From Vampirovibrionales bacterium (GTDB taxonomy: Bacteria > Cyanobacteriota > Vampirovibrionia > Vampirovibrionales > Vampirovibrionaceae): a stretch of DNA of 64,000 bases. This document shows, piece by piece, positions 1 through 7,142 of the stretch. Location of the stretch: NCBI GenBank assembly GCA_029262635.1, contig JAJCZA010000002.1, positions 496,001 to 560,000 of the forward strand, given 5' to 3'. The stretch's first letter is position 1. The number at the start of each line of letters is the position of its first letter. Under the pieces are notes generated by a model. The model was not told where the DNA came from, ran no database searches, and saw only the letters and a list, made by a program, of their open reading frames with translations. The position numbers and the translations under genes are program-made.

Positions 1-2
1 GG

Positions 3-200
3 GCCGGTGTCTGGACTTATATTCGACCCACGGGAAGCGGGTTAACAACAGGTCGTTTAATCGGTAAAAGTACATCCGGTTATCTGCAATCCAACGATAT
101 TTCCGATTGCCTGACGGATGTCAGTCAGTCGATTGATTATAAAACCGGCGGTAATGTGTCGCTTTACGTGACGGGTTACACCGTAACGGAGGTAAATTAG
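3..200 (+). CDS. C-terminal part of a phage-like structural protein (partial)
   Basis: The frame is open from the left edge of the window and ends in TAG at 198-200, giving 65 residues of a longer protein. The visible part is rich in Gly, Thr and Ser with short beta-prone stretches (GSGLTTGRLIGKS, GGNVSLYVTGYTVTEV), as in tail-fibre or baseplate proteins. The next start codon follows one base after the stop, so it belongs to the same tightly packed + strand run of small genes. The phage assignment rests on texture and on the M15 peptidase downstream, not on a recognised domain. Confidence 0.6.
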   Translation, partial: AGVWTYIRPTGSGLTTGRLIGKSTSGYLQSNDISDCLTDVSQSIDYKTGGNVSLYVTGYTVTEVN

Positions 201-201
201 G

Positions 202-558
202 ATGAAAGTGCAGCACCATTATGTCCGACGCAAGTCGGATCCGACTCTGGTTTTAATGTCCGGCTATAGCGATTTTACAGGGCAGTTTGATCCGCTAAAA
301 TATGAAATAATCAAGGATGATTTGCCCCAAGAGGCTAAGCGGGAAATTCAGTTGACGGTTGAGGAGCATTTAAAGCGCTTAATCAAGACGGTTTCCGTTG
401 CGGAGCGGATGAAATTTTATAGGCATAAAGCGGCGCTGGATAGTGCGTTAGCAAATCAAGACAAGGAAGCTGCCGTCGCTATTTTGACAAATTTAACGGG
501 ACTTTCTTCAGGGTTGGATCTATTGCGAACCAAAATGCTGGAGAAGCTGGGGGCCTGA
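202..558 (+). CDS. hypothetical protein, phage-like module
   Basis: 118 residues. The ATG lies one base after the preceding stop, and GGAGG at 188-192 is a good ribosome site. The N-terminal third is short and mixed; the rest is predicted to be helical and charged (LPQEAKREIQLTVEEHLKRL and a region ending LLRTKMLEKLGA). No signal peptide, membrane segment or catalytic motif is visible. Position inside a packed run ending in a cell-wall peptidase suggests a virion assembly or accessory role, which is inference. I do not recognise the family. Confidence 0.7.
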   Translation: MKVQHHYVRRKSDPTLVLMSGYSDFTGQFDPLKYEIIKDDLPQEAKREIQLTVEEHLKRLIKTVSVAERMKFYRHKAALDSALANQDKEAAVAILTNLTGLSSGLDLLRTKMLEKLGA

Positions 559-560
559 TA

Positions 561-761
561 ATGGAATTTTTAAAATATCCGGAAGTTTTATTGGGGCCCC
601 TTGGGGGGTTGGTGTTAAGCCTTATTTTTTGTTTTCAGTTTTTACGAAAATTTGAGTCAACAACCACCCGCTTGTTTCAGGTTTTCGAAACAGAGCTGGA
701 AATTTGTCATCACCGATACAACTTTGTGTTGACTGAGTTGATGAAGCTGAAAAGTAAATAA
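561..761 (+). CDS. small membrane protein, holin- or spanin-like by position
   Basis: 66 residues with one hydrophobic segment near the N-terminus (about residues 8-27, GPLGGLVLSLIFCFQFL) and a helical, charged C-terminus. It starts two bases after the previous stop, so translation is probably coupled. A small one-helix membrane protein immediately before a cell-wall peptidase is the position where phages carry holins or spanin-like proteins. No specific family is recognised, so the functional reading is positional only. Confidence 0.6.
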   Translation: MEFLKYPEVLLGPLGGLVLSLIFCFQFLRKFESTTTRLFQVFETELEICHHRYNFVLTELMKLKSK

Positions 762-801
762 GTAGGATGATTAAAACATTAAAATCAGAGGAATGGTTGA
801 T

Positions 802-1188
802 ATGGAGCAAACAATGCCTGAATCACGAGATGCGAAATTAACACCGCACTTTAAGTTGTCGGAATTTTTGCAGGCTGGTGATCCCATGCCGCCGCCCTGG
901 GTACTGGATAATTTTTACCGCCTGGCTAATCGTTTGCAAGTGGTCCGGGATTTAATTCGCCGTCCCCTAAAAATCACGTCAGCTTACCGAACCCCGTCCC
1001 ATAATGCTGATGTGGGAGGCCATAAAAAAAGTTTGCATTTGTCCGGTATGGCGGTGGATGTTGTGGTTTCTGGGTTACCCCCTAAAGAGCTTCAACTCAT
1101 TTTGGTGAACTGGACGGGTGGGATGGGATTGTATGAAACTCATACTCATTTGGACATTCGACCTTATCGGGCTCGATGGCGAGGATGA
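802..1188 (+). CDS. peptidase M15 family protein (D-Ala-D-Ala carboxypeptidase/endolysin-like)
   Basis: 128 residues from the ATG at 802. That start is preferred because AGAGGA at 787-792 lies nine bases upstream; an in-frame ATG at 793 directly abuts the ribosome site. The protein carries the M15 zinc pattern: SLHLSGMAVDV supplies the first His and the Asp (S-H-x-x-G-x-A-x-D), and THTHLDIRP near the C-terminus supplies the last His and catalytic region. ITSAYRTPSHNADVGG is the typical preceding segment. Small M15_3 proteins of this size cleave peptidoglycan cross-links and are common phage lysis proteins. No signal peptide is visible, consistent with export through a holin. The genes around it are phage-like, so endolysin is the likely role. 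Confidence 0.85.
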   Translation: MEQTMPESRDAKLTPHFKLSEFLQAGDPMPPPWVLDNFYRLANRLQVVRDLIRRPLKITSAYRTPSHNADVGGHKKSLHLSGMAVDVVVSGLPPKELQLILVNWTGGMGLYETHTHLDIRPYRARWRG

Positions 1189-1225
1189 TTTGAAATAAGT
1201 AAAAAAGAAGACAGGAGGGTTTGGA

Positions 1226-1480
1226 ATGAAAGAAAAAGTATTGCTTTGGCTAGCACAAATCAGTTTTGGAAAGCCCATGGCAGCCGCTTTAACCATTTTA
1301 CAATTGGTAATGGAGGCCATTAACACCCGTCAAACTCGGAGTTTAACCCGGTTTGTCTACCAAAAATTACCTGCTAACTGGCGGCATCCCGAAGGTCCGG
1401 CGACGGAGAAAGAATTTTTGGATACGATTAAAGCCGGCGAAACGTTTTTAAAGGCACTTCACAAATTATCTGTTTCTTAG
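1226..1480 (+). CDS. hypothetical protein at the end of the phage-like module
   Basis: 84 residues with an excellent ribosome site (ACAGGAGGG, eight bases before the ATG). The N-terminal half is moderately hydrophobic (VLLWLAQISFGKPMAAALTI) and may be an amphipathic or membrane-associated helix. The rest is polar and helical. It is the last + strand gene before a convergent DoxX gene and so closes the phage-like run. No family recognised. Confidence 0.7.
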   Translation: MKEKVLLWLAQISFGKPMAAALTILQLVMEAINTRQTRSLTRFVYQKLPANWRHPEGPATEKEFLDTIKAGETFLKALHKLSVS

Positions 1481-1517
1481 TTGCTTTGACTTTAAAAGTT
1501 TGAGTAATTAGCTTTTT

Positions 1518-2036
1518 TTAAGAGTCGTTCTCTTCATCGGGTGAAGGGGTCGGCTCTTTTTTTATTTCTTCGGCTTCCTTCACTCTTAGGAAATTATCAA
1601 CACTCCAAAAACCAGGGCGAACAATAAAGAGGTAAATGCTAAAGCCGAGTAGGATAAAGTCTTCAACGAGCTTTTTAGGCGTGACGGGTTCTGTTTTTCC
1701 GCCGACAAAACAGCCGCAATCCAGATCGTCCCCGCGAAAAAGAGCCGCTCCAATGGCGATAATAAAACTAGCCATCATTAAAATAACCAAGAGGGCGGCA
1801 AAATGGGTGAACAGACCAAGCATTAAATACCCTCCCGCTAAAATCTCTACCCAGGGGAGCATCAGAGCATAGATTTTAGTCAAAGTTTCCGGGAGAATAT
1901 GATAATTGAGAGCCGCTTTTTCAAAAGCCTCGAAATGATTTAACTTGGTGACACCGCTCCAGGTAAAGAGTCCGCCAATCCAGAGGCGGACGATGAGTTG
2001 AATAAATGGCTTTAGTTTTTCAGGAAGGGTCAACAT
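1518..2036 (-). CDS. DoxX/MauE-like membrane protein
   Basis: 172 residues from the ATG at 2036. A longer frame to 2162 would overlap the divergent neighbour and adds a poor, basic N-terminus. Four hydrophobic segments fit the DoxX fold: LIVRLWIGGLFTWSGVTKL, then two adjacent helices around LPWVEILAGGYLMLGLF and AALLVILMMASFIIAIGA, and a last one near ILLGFSIYLFIV. Between helices 3 and 4 sits LDCGCFVGG, the Cys-Gly-Cys loop found in MauE-type members that act with thioredoxin-like partners. The divergent gene encodes just such a TlpA-like protein, so the pair is probably a periplasmic disulfide or thiol redox couple. The C-terminal tail is acidic and Pro-rich. Confidence 0.8.
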   Translation of the reverse strand: MLTLPEKLKPFIQLIVRLWIGGLFTWSGVTKLNHFEAFEKAALNYHILPETLTKIYALMLPWVEILAGGYLMLGLFTHFAALLVILMMASFIIAIGAALFRGDDLDCGCFVGGKTEPVTPKKLVEDFILLGFSIYLFIVRPGFWSVDNFLRVKEAEEIKKEPTPSPDEENDS

Positions 2037-2130
2037 TTTATGGATTCCCGCTCTTTTGGTTCCGTTTTTAGATATAATAAACTCGGTACAATATTTTGGA
2101 AGATCAAAAATCAAGGAGCGCTTCTTTTTT

Positions 2131-2742
2131 ATGTTAATGCGAGCTATTTTAATTGGGGTCACGGTTTTATTGTTTTTGGGCTTGGGCGGCTATGCCATCT
2201 ATTCTACCCTGAATAAGCCACCGGAAAAAGTACCGCCAGAAGAATTGACATTTGAAGAACGGATGGCCGGTTGTGACGACTACATGGGGCGCCCGGACCG
2301 AAAGATTATGGCGGAAGGGGCTAAGGCGTTTGAATTTGACATGACCTCTATTGATGATCAGCCGGTGGTACTTAAAAAACTGCTTAAGAAAAGTCCAGTT
2401 TTAGTTGAGTTGTTTGCCTCGTGGTGCCCTCATTGTCAGGCCAGCGTACCAGCGGTAAAAGAAATTAATACCTTGTTTCAGGATAAAGTGAGTATCGTAG
2501 CCATTAATGCCGGCGATTCGTCTGAAGAGCCTTCAACCTCCAAGGCGTTTCGGGATGAATATAAAATCACCTATCCTATTCTTGAGCGGCCTTCGCAGGC
2601 ATTAAAAGACCAGTACTGTCTAACCAGCTTTCCGACGTTTTACCTGTTGGATAAGGAAGGGTTGGTTATATGGCGGCATGTGGGCTCGCTGGAAGCGGAA
2701 GGCTTAAGCGAGTTGAAGAAAAAAATTAAGGAAAACGGATAG
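2131..2742 (+). CDS. TlpA/ResA-like membrane-anchored thioredoxin
   Basis: 203 residues from the ATG at 2131, chosen because AAGGAG at 2113-2118 precedes it. Residues about 1-28 form a signal anchor (MLMRAILIGVTVLLFLGLG), placing the domain outside the cytoplasmic membrane. The thioredoxin fold carries ASWCPHCQASVP with the redox cysteines at 99 and 102, and the cis-Pro region TSFPTFYLLD. Family members reduce or oxidise periplasmic disulfides, often for cytochrome c or copper-protein maturation. It is divergent from the DoxX/MauE-like gene, a pairing known from mau-type loci. The true partner and substrate cannot be read here. Confidence 0.88.
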   Translation: MLMRAILIGVTVLLFLGLGGYAIYSTLNKPPEKVPPEELTFEERMAGCDDYMGRPDRKIMAEGAKAFEFDMTSIDDQPVVLKKLLKKSPVLVELFASWCPHCQASVPAVKEINTLFQDKVSIVAINAGDSSEEPSTSKAFRDEYKITYPILERPSQALKDQYCLTSFPTFYLLDKEGLVIWRHVGSLEAEGLSELKKKIKENG

Positions 2743-2799
2743 CCCTTGGAGAAGGGGTTCAGGTTTTTTGAATAAAATCCACTGATAAACCGGTTATTT

Positions 2800-2808
2800 T
2801 GATACAAT
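2800..2808 (+). promoter_or_regulatory. candidate extended -10 promoter of the NfeD-SPFH operon
   Basis: TGATACAAT fits an extended -10 (TGn plus TACAAT) about 75 bases before the NfeD start. No convincing -35 hexamer lies 16-18 bases upstream, as expected for extended -10 promoters. Confidence 0.4.
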
Positions 2809-2881
2809 GAGATAGACAGCTTTTTTCAAAAAAGTTTTAGACCTGTAATCAAAAACATTGAGCGATGATGGAGACAGTGGA

Positions 2882-4321
2882 ATGAAGCGGAAGCCTTGGG
2901 CGATTTTACGTCTGATTTTCTGGTTGGCCTTATTCGTGTGTGGCGCCATGATGGTGTTTAATTCCGGAAATCCCTCGCTTGCCCAAGAGATGGATTCTTT
3001 TCAAAAATCCGATGAAACGCACCCCATCTATGTGCTGGAACTGGACGATGAAATTATTTCGCCCATTACCGCCGAATATATTCGGAAGGGCATCGGGGAA
3101 GCTGCGGATGCGGAAGCCTCTCTGGTGGTGCTTCAGTTAGATACACCGGGTGGTTTGTTGAGTTCGACCCATCGGATTGTAAAAGATATTTTAAATGCTG
3201 ATGTGCCGGTAGTGGTTTATGTCTCTCCTGCCGGGGCACGTGCTGGTTCTGCCGGGGTTTTTGTCACCATGGCCGGGCATGTGGCCGCCATGGATCCTAG
3301 CTCTCACATTGGTGCGGCGCACCCCGTGGATAGCAATGGTGAGTGGCCTGTGGGCCATAAAAAACTGGATGGGAAAGGCGGCTCAGAGTCTACACCCAGC
3401 GTGGCTGAGGCGAAGCGGGTCATGTCCGAAAAAATTATGAATGATACGGTGGCGGCTATACGGGTTCTGGCTCGAAGTCGTCATAGAAATGAAGATTGGG
3501 CGGTTCGTGCGGTGACTGAAAGTCAGTCGATTACGGCGGATGAAGCACTGGAAAATAATGTGGTGGATATTTTGGCGCCTAATTTAAAAACCCTGTTGAA
3601 TCAATTGGAAGGACGAACGGTGGACGTTCGAGGGGAACGGCAGGTGCTCCATCTTTCCAATGAAGAAATTGTGGATTACGAATTTTCTACCCGCCAACAG
3701 GTTTTAGGTGTGCTGACTCACCCTTTGCTGTCTTACATTTTACTGATGGTCGGTTTTTACGCTATCGTGTTTGAGGTAACACATCCAGGGTTTGGGATTC
3801 CCGGTATTGCGGGAATTATTTGTCTGATTCTGGCTATGATTGGAATGCAGGCTATGTCCATTAACATGGCCGGGGTTGGATTAATTTTAGTGGGCATGGT
3901 CATGTTTATTGCTGAAATTTTTACCCCTACTTTTGGGATGCTGTTGGCGGGCGGCATTGCCAGTATTGTATTTGGCACGTTGTTGCTATATCAAACGGAA
4001 GAGCCTTTTTTACGGGAGGTCATCCCCTATGCCTTAAGTATTGCTTTGATTATGGCTGGTTTTACCGCCTTTCTCCTCTGGAAAGTGATTAAGGTATATC
4101 GAAAAGAAGCGGACGATCCATTGGATAAATTGGTTTTAAAATCGGGACGGGTGGTTAAGGTGATTACCCCGGAAAAAAATGGAAAAATTCGGGTGATTGG
4201 TGAAATCTGGGAAGCTGAATGTAGCGAGCCTCTGGAAAAAGATGCAAAAGTAAAAGTGCTTTCCATTGATAAAGAGCGCCGGATTTTGACCGTGGAATCT
4301 TTAAATAAAAAAGAAAAATAA
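2882..4321 (+). CDS. NfeD1b-type membrane-bound serine protease
   Basis: 479 residues from the ATG at 2882, which has GGAG eight bases upstream; an in-frame TTG at 2858 lacks a ribosome site. An N-terminal hydrophobic segment (about 7-27) exports a ClpP/crotonase-like domain containing LDTPGGLLSS and GARAGSAGVF; S123 in that second motif is the predicted nucleophile, followed by SSHIGAAHPV. After about residue 280 there are several membrane helices, and the last 70 residues form the NfeD OB-fold (GRVVKVITPEKNGKIRVIGE). In this family the protease cleaves hydrophobic C-termini of SPFH-domain partners. The next gene, 45 bases on, encodes such a partner. Function in membrane quality control or microdomain organisation is inferred from the family. 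Confidence 0.92.
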   Translation: MKRKPWAILRLIFWLALFVCGAMMVFNSGNPSLAQEMDSFQKSDETHPIYVLELDDEIISPITAEYIRKGIGEAADAEASLVVLQLDTPGGLLSSTHRIVKDILNADVPVVVYVSPAGARAGSAGVFVTMAGHVAAMDPSSHIGAAHPVDSNGEWPVGHKKLDGKGGSESTPSVAEAKRVMSEKIMNDTVAAIRVLARSRHRNEDWAVRAVTESQSITADEALENNVVDILAPNLKTLLNQLEGRTVDVRGERQVLHLSNEEIVDYEFSTRQQVLGVLTHPLLSYILLMVGFYAIVFEVTHPGFGIPGIAGIICLILAMIGMQAMSINMAGVGLILVGMVMFIAEIFTPTFGMLLAGGIASIVFGTLLLYQTEEPFLREVIPYALSIALIMAGFTAFLLWKVIKVYRKEADDPLDKLVLKSGRVVKVITPEKNGKIRVIGEIWEAECSEPLEKDAKVKVLSIDKERRILTVESLNKKEK

Positions 4322-4366
4322 ATCGATTAAAAAGTTGGTTTTATTAATGGATAAGGATGATAGAAA

Positions 4367-5143
4367 ATGGCAGCGTTTTTAGGTGTTTTAGCATCACTAA
4401 TTATTCCGGTGGTGATTGTTTTAGGGATATTTATCCTGAATTGGATTCGTATTTTAAGTGAATATGAGCGAGGGGTTGTGTTTCGTTTGGGACGACTGGT
4501 TAGCCAACCCAAAGGTCCTGGCTTAATTGTTCTTTGGGGTAACCCGATTATCGATCGCATGGTTAAGGTGGATCTGCGAACGGTCACACTGGATATACCG
4601 CCGCAGGATGTGATTACCAAGGACAACGTATCGATTAAGGTAAACGCCGTTGTCTATTATCGGGTGATTGACCCGGTTAAAGCGGTGATGGAAATTGAAG
4701 ACTATCACTATGCGACATCACAGATGGCGCAAACGACCTTGAGAAGCATTGTGGGTCAGTTTGAGCTGGATGACTTGCTGACCAGCCGGGAGAAAATCAG
4801 CGAAAAAATTCAGGGCATTCTCGATGAACAAACGGATCCCTGGGGCATTAAGGTTGCCATTGTCGAAGTAAAACATATTGATCTGCCGCCGGATATGCAG
4901 CGGGCAATGGCTAAGCAGGCCGAAGCCGAGCGGGAACGACGGGCGAAGATTATTGGTGCCCAAGGGGAATACGAATCGGCAACCAAACTGGTGGATGCGG
5001 CTAAAATGATGGGTGATCACCCGATGTCGCTCCAGATGCGGTATCTGCAAACCATGGTAGAAGTGGGCGCCGAGAACAACACCACGATTTTCTTCCCCAT
5101 TCCCATGGATTTTATGGAAGCGCTATCCAAGAAAAATAACTAA
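4367..5143 (+). CDS. SPFH/Band-7 (stomatin/slipin-like) membrane protein
   Basis: 258 residues: an N-terminal membrane hairpin (about 3-27), then the Band 7 domain starting at [13 protein letters not shown] and running through [19 protein letters not shown], with RREKIS-type coiled coil after it and [18 protein letters not shown], the usual slipin oligomerisation helix. The C-terminus ([11 protein letters not shown]) is hydrophobic, the feature NfeD proteases recognise. It is co-oriented with and 45 bases downstream of the NfeD gene and has an AAGGA ribosome site. Family members assemble large oligomeric membrane scaffolds. Length and domain order are normal for bacterial slipin. Confidence 0.92.
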   Translation: MAAFLGVLASLIIPVVIVLGIFILNWIRILSEYERGVVFRLGRLVSQPKGPGLIVLWGNPIIDRMVKVDLRTVTLDIPPQDVITKDNVSIKVNAVVYYRVIDPVKAVMEIEDYHYATSQMAQTTLRSIVGQFELDDLLTSREKISEKIQGILDEQTDPWGIKVAIVEVKHIDLPPDMQRAMAKQAEAERERRAKIIGAQGEYESATKLVDAAKMMGDHPMSLQMRYLQTMVEVGAENNTTIFFPIPMDFMEALSKKNN

Positions 5144-5166
5144 CTTTAATTAGAACTAAAACATTG

Positions 5167-5199
5167 GCGCTCTGGTCGTAAATTTATTACCAGAGCGCT
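5167..5199. terminator. hairpin terminator between convergent genes
   Basis: A perfect 10-bp inverted repeat, GCGCTCTGGT (5167-5176) and ACCAGAGCGC (5189-5198), with a 12-base loop. It lies between the SPFH gene and the convergent TPR gene. Only a broken T-run follows on either side, so it may serve both strands weakly. Confidence 0.65.
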
Positions 5200-5218
5200 A
5201 TGTCTTTTAAAGGTAGAA

Positions 5219-7006
5219 TTAATGAATGTTTAACACCACGTTGGCCGGTCTCGTGTAGATCTCCCGAAGGGTGTCCATGTCGCGTTGAGAGGGTTGGTGT
5301 TTGGCATCCGTGGCCAGTGCGTTATCTGGGTGCATGAGGTCATCCGGATTATGGCTGATTCCTTTGAGTCCGAGGGTATGGCCAAACTGGTAGGCGGCCA
5401 TGTTGTGGATGAGGATTAGGGCTTTTTCCAGTGGCAAGTCCCGAGTTGGGTTCAGTCCCAGAACCATTTCCGATTCATCAGCCAGTATTTGGACTTTTCG
5501 TGCCTGACGGTACTGGAGTCCGGCTGAAACCGCCTGAGGTGCTAGAGCGAATGGGCCAGGGGCAAACATGGAGGCCATGCCAACGGCTTGTGCCAGTTTG
5601 CTTTGCTTGGGCGGTGTGTAATTTTTCAGGATGTTGTTGTCATAGTTTTTTGAGTCCGTAAAGGGATCCGTGTACTCCTTGACCCAGTAGATTTGAATAT
5701 CCGCCGCCAGCGGGTTTTTTACTTTGACATAGGAGACAAAGCTGTTGCTGGCGTTTTTCCATCCATCCATTCCGGCCAGTGCCGCCGCCTCAAATTCAGC
5801 TTTATAGAGAGGGTTTTTCTCTTCGGGTGGCTCAATATAGATTCGCACCGGAAATCGGGCCCAGCGAACGACTCGACCATCGGTGTATTTGAAAATATCA
5901 TCAAGGTATGTATTTTCCGCCGTTGAAACTTGTGCCTGAATTAGATGCGGGAGGCTTTCCTGAACGGTTCCGCCGCCGCCTAGCAGGGTGGTAAACATGT
6001 CATCGGCCCGCTTTTCGAGTGCACCGTCTTGCTTTTTTCCGAACACCTTTTTTTCGGCGGATTCCAGTCGGCTAATAAGGGGCTGATCCGTTTGAGGTTC
6101 TACGGCCAACGCGGTTTCAATGGCGGCCAGTTTATCCTGAATAGACCATTCTGTCGTGTTTGGTGGGGCTGAATGAGAGAGCGCGGAAGAAAAATCGAGA
6201 TTGCCGTTTTGCTTGCCATAATCCAGCTTACCGCCAGCAATTTGTTTGGCTCGTTGTTTTATGGCGGGCGAGCTGTCTAGAGCGAGGGCTTTATCAATGA
6301 CGGCTTGTTGAGTGGGTTTATCTTCGCTTTGCTGGCTGGCTAGGCCCAAATAGACATTGGCCAGCGATCGTTTTAATGCCAGCGCTTCGGGATCGAGGGT
6401 TCTGGCCGTTTCTAATAGGGCGGCGGCCTGTTCGTATTGTTGTTCGTTGGCCAGGTTGCGAGCTTCACCAAGGTAAGTCGATGCCAGTGCTTTTTTATAG
6501 GCTGAGGTGTTGGGATCCGTGGCAATGGCTTTTTCAAACAGGGTTTTTAAGGTGCTGAAATCCTGAGAACCCTCTTCTCGAAGATCCATGCCTTGGTAAT
6601 AAAAGCTGGCGGCTTTGGCTTTTAGCGCTTCGGGTTGATTGGGAGAGAGGGCAAGGGATTTATCGAGATAGGTGTTGGATTCATCGTACTGTTTCTTGTT
6701 CTGAAGGGCGATGGCATGGTTAAAATAGAGTACGGCCAAATTGTTTTTCAGAGTCTGGGTGCCGGGGTTTTTTTCGGTGAGCGCTTGCTGAACTGCTTTT
6801 TCGTATAGGGGGATGGCGTCCACGTAGTTGCTGTTGTTGGCATAGGCGTTGGCTGTGTTAACAATTTCCTGGAGGGGTTGAGCGAGTGCGGTCGGAATCC
6901 CAGGCCAGACAAGAAGCGCAAGTAAGCTAAGGGAAAGGGCGAAGGGAAGCGGCCGATTTATTTTTAGTTGATTCCGATGGACTTTGTGGATTCGCTTTGA
7001 ATACAT
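5219..7006 (-). CDS. secreted TPR protein with a degenerate matrixin-like domain
   Basis: 595 residues, with AGGAG seven bases before the ATG. A basic N-terminus and hydrophobic stretch ending TALAQP form a signal peptide. Residues about 45-260 are TPR repeats (YEKAVQQALTEKNP, YFNHAIALQNKKQYDESN, LLETARTLDPEALALKRSLA). The C-terminal domain aligns in order with the matrixin domain of the gene at 24168-26645: IQIYWVKEYTDP, then the zinc-site segment, then PDDLMHPD as Met-turn. Here the catalytic HExxHxxGxxH is YQFGHTLGLKG (Y539, Q540, H543): the first His, the catalytic Glu and the third His are lost. It should not be an active metalloprotease. A role as binding protein or regulator of the active paralogue is inference. 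Confidence 0.8.
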   Translation of the reverse strand: MYSKRIHKVHRNQLKINRPLPFALSLSLLALLVWPGIPTALAQPLQEIVNTANAYANNSNYVDAIPLYEKAVQQALTEKNPGTQTLKNNLAVLYFNHAIALQNKKQYDESNTYLDKSLALSPNQPEALKAKAASFYYQGMDLREEGSQDFSTLKTLFEKAIATDPNTSAYKKALASTYLGEARNLANEQQYEQAAALLETARTLDPEALALKRSLANVYLGLASQQSEDKPTQQAVIDKALALDSSPAIKQRAKQIAGGKLDYGKQNGNLDFSSALSHSAPPNTTEWSIQDKLAAIETALAVEPQTDQPLISRLESAEKKVFGKKQDGALEKRADDMFTTLLGGGGTVQESLPHLIQAQVSTAENTYLDDIFKYTDGRVVRWARFPVRIYIEPPEEKNPLYKAEFEAAALAGMDGWKNASNSFVSYVKVKNPLAADIQIYWVKEYTDPFTDSKNYDNNILKNYTPPKQSKLAQAVGMASMFAPGPFALAPQAVSAGLQYRQARKVQILADESEMVLGLNPTRDLPLEKALILIHNMAAYQFGHTLGLKGISHNPDDLMHPDNALATDAKHQPSQRDMDTLREIYTRPANVVLNIH

Positions 7007-7017
7007 GGGGTTGCTCC

Positions 7018-7026
7018 TGATATAAT
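7018..7026 (+). promoter_or_regulatory. extended -10 promoter upstream of leuS
   Basis: TGATATAAT is a consensus extended -10 (TGn-TATAAT). It would start transcription near 7033, giving a leader of about 110 bases before leuS. The same bases lie just upstream of the ribosome site of the divergent TPR gene, so the two leaders interlock. Confidence 0.55.
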
Positions 7027-7142
7027 AGCCCCGTTTCGGGCGTTTGTTCTATTTTACTTAAAAACAGCGCTGGAGACGAATCCTTGCATCAATAAACGAT
7101 TCGGGCACGTTATTACAAAAGCGGAAAGGACAGCCACCCACT

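Noticed and set aside
1-1480. Complete prophage or attachment site at the left edge
   Set aside because: Only the end of a phage-like run is visible; no integrase, no attL/attR-like direct repeat and no tRNA could be found, so a boundary cannot be claimed.
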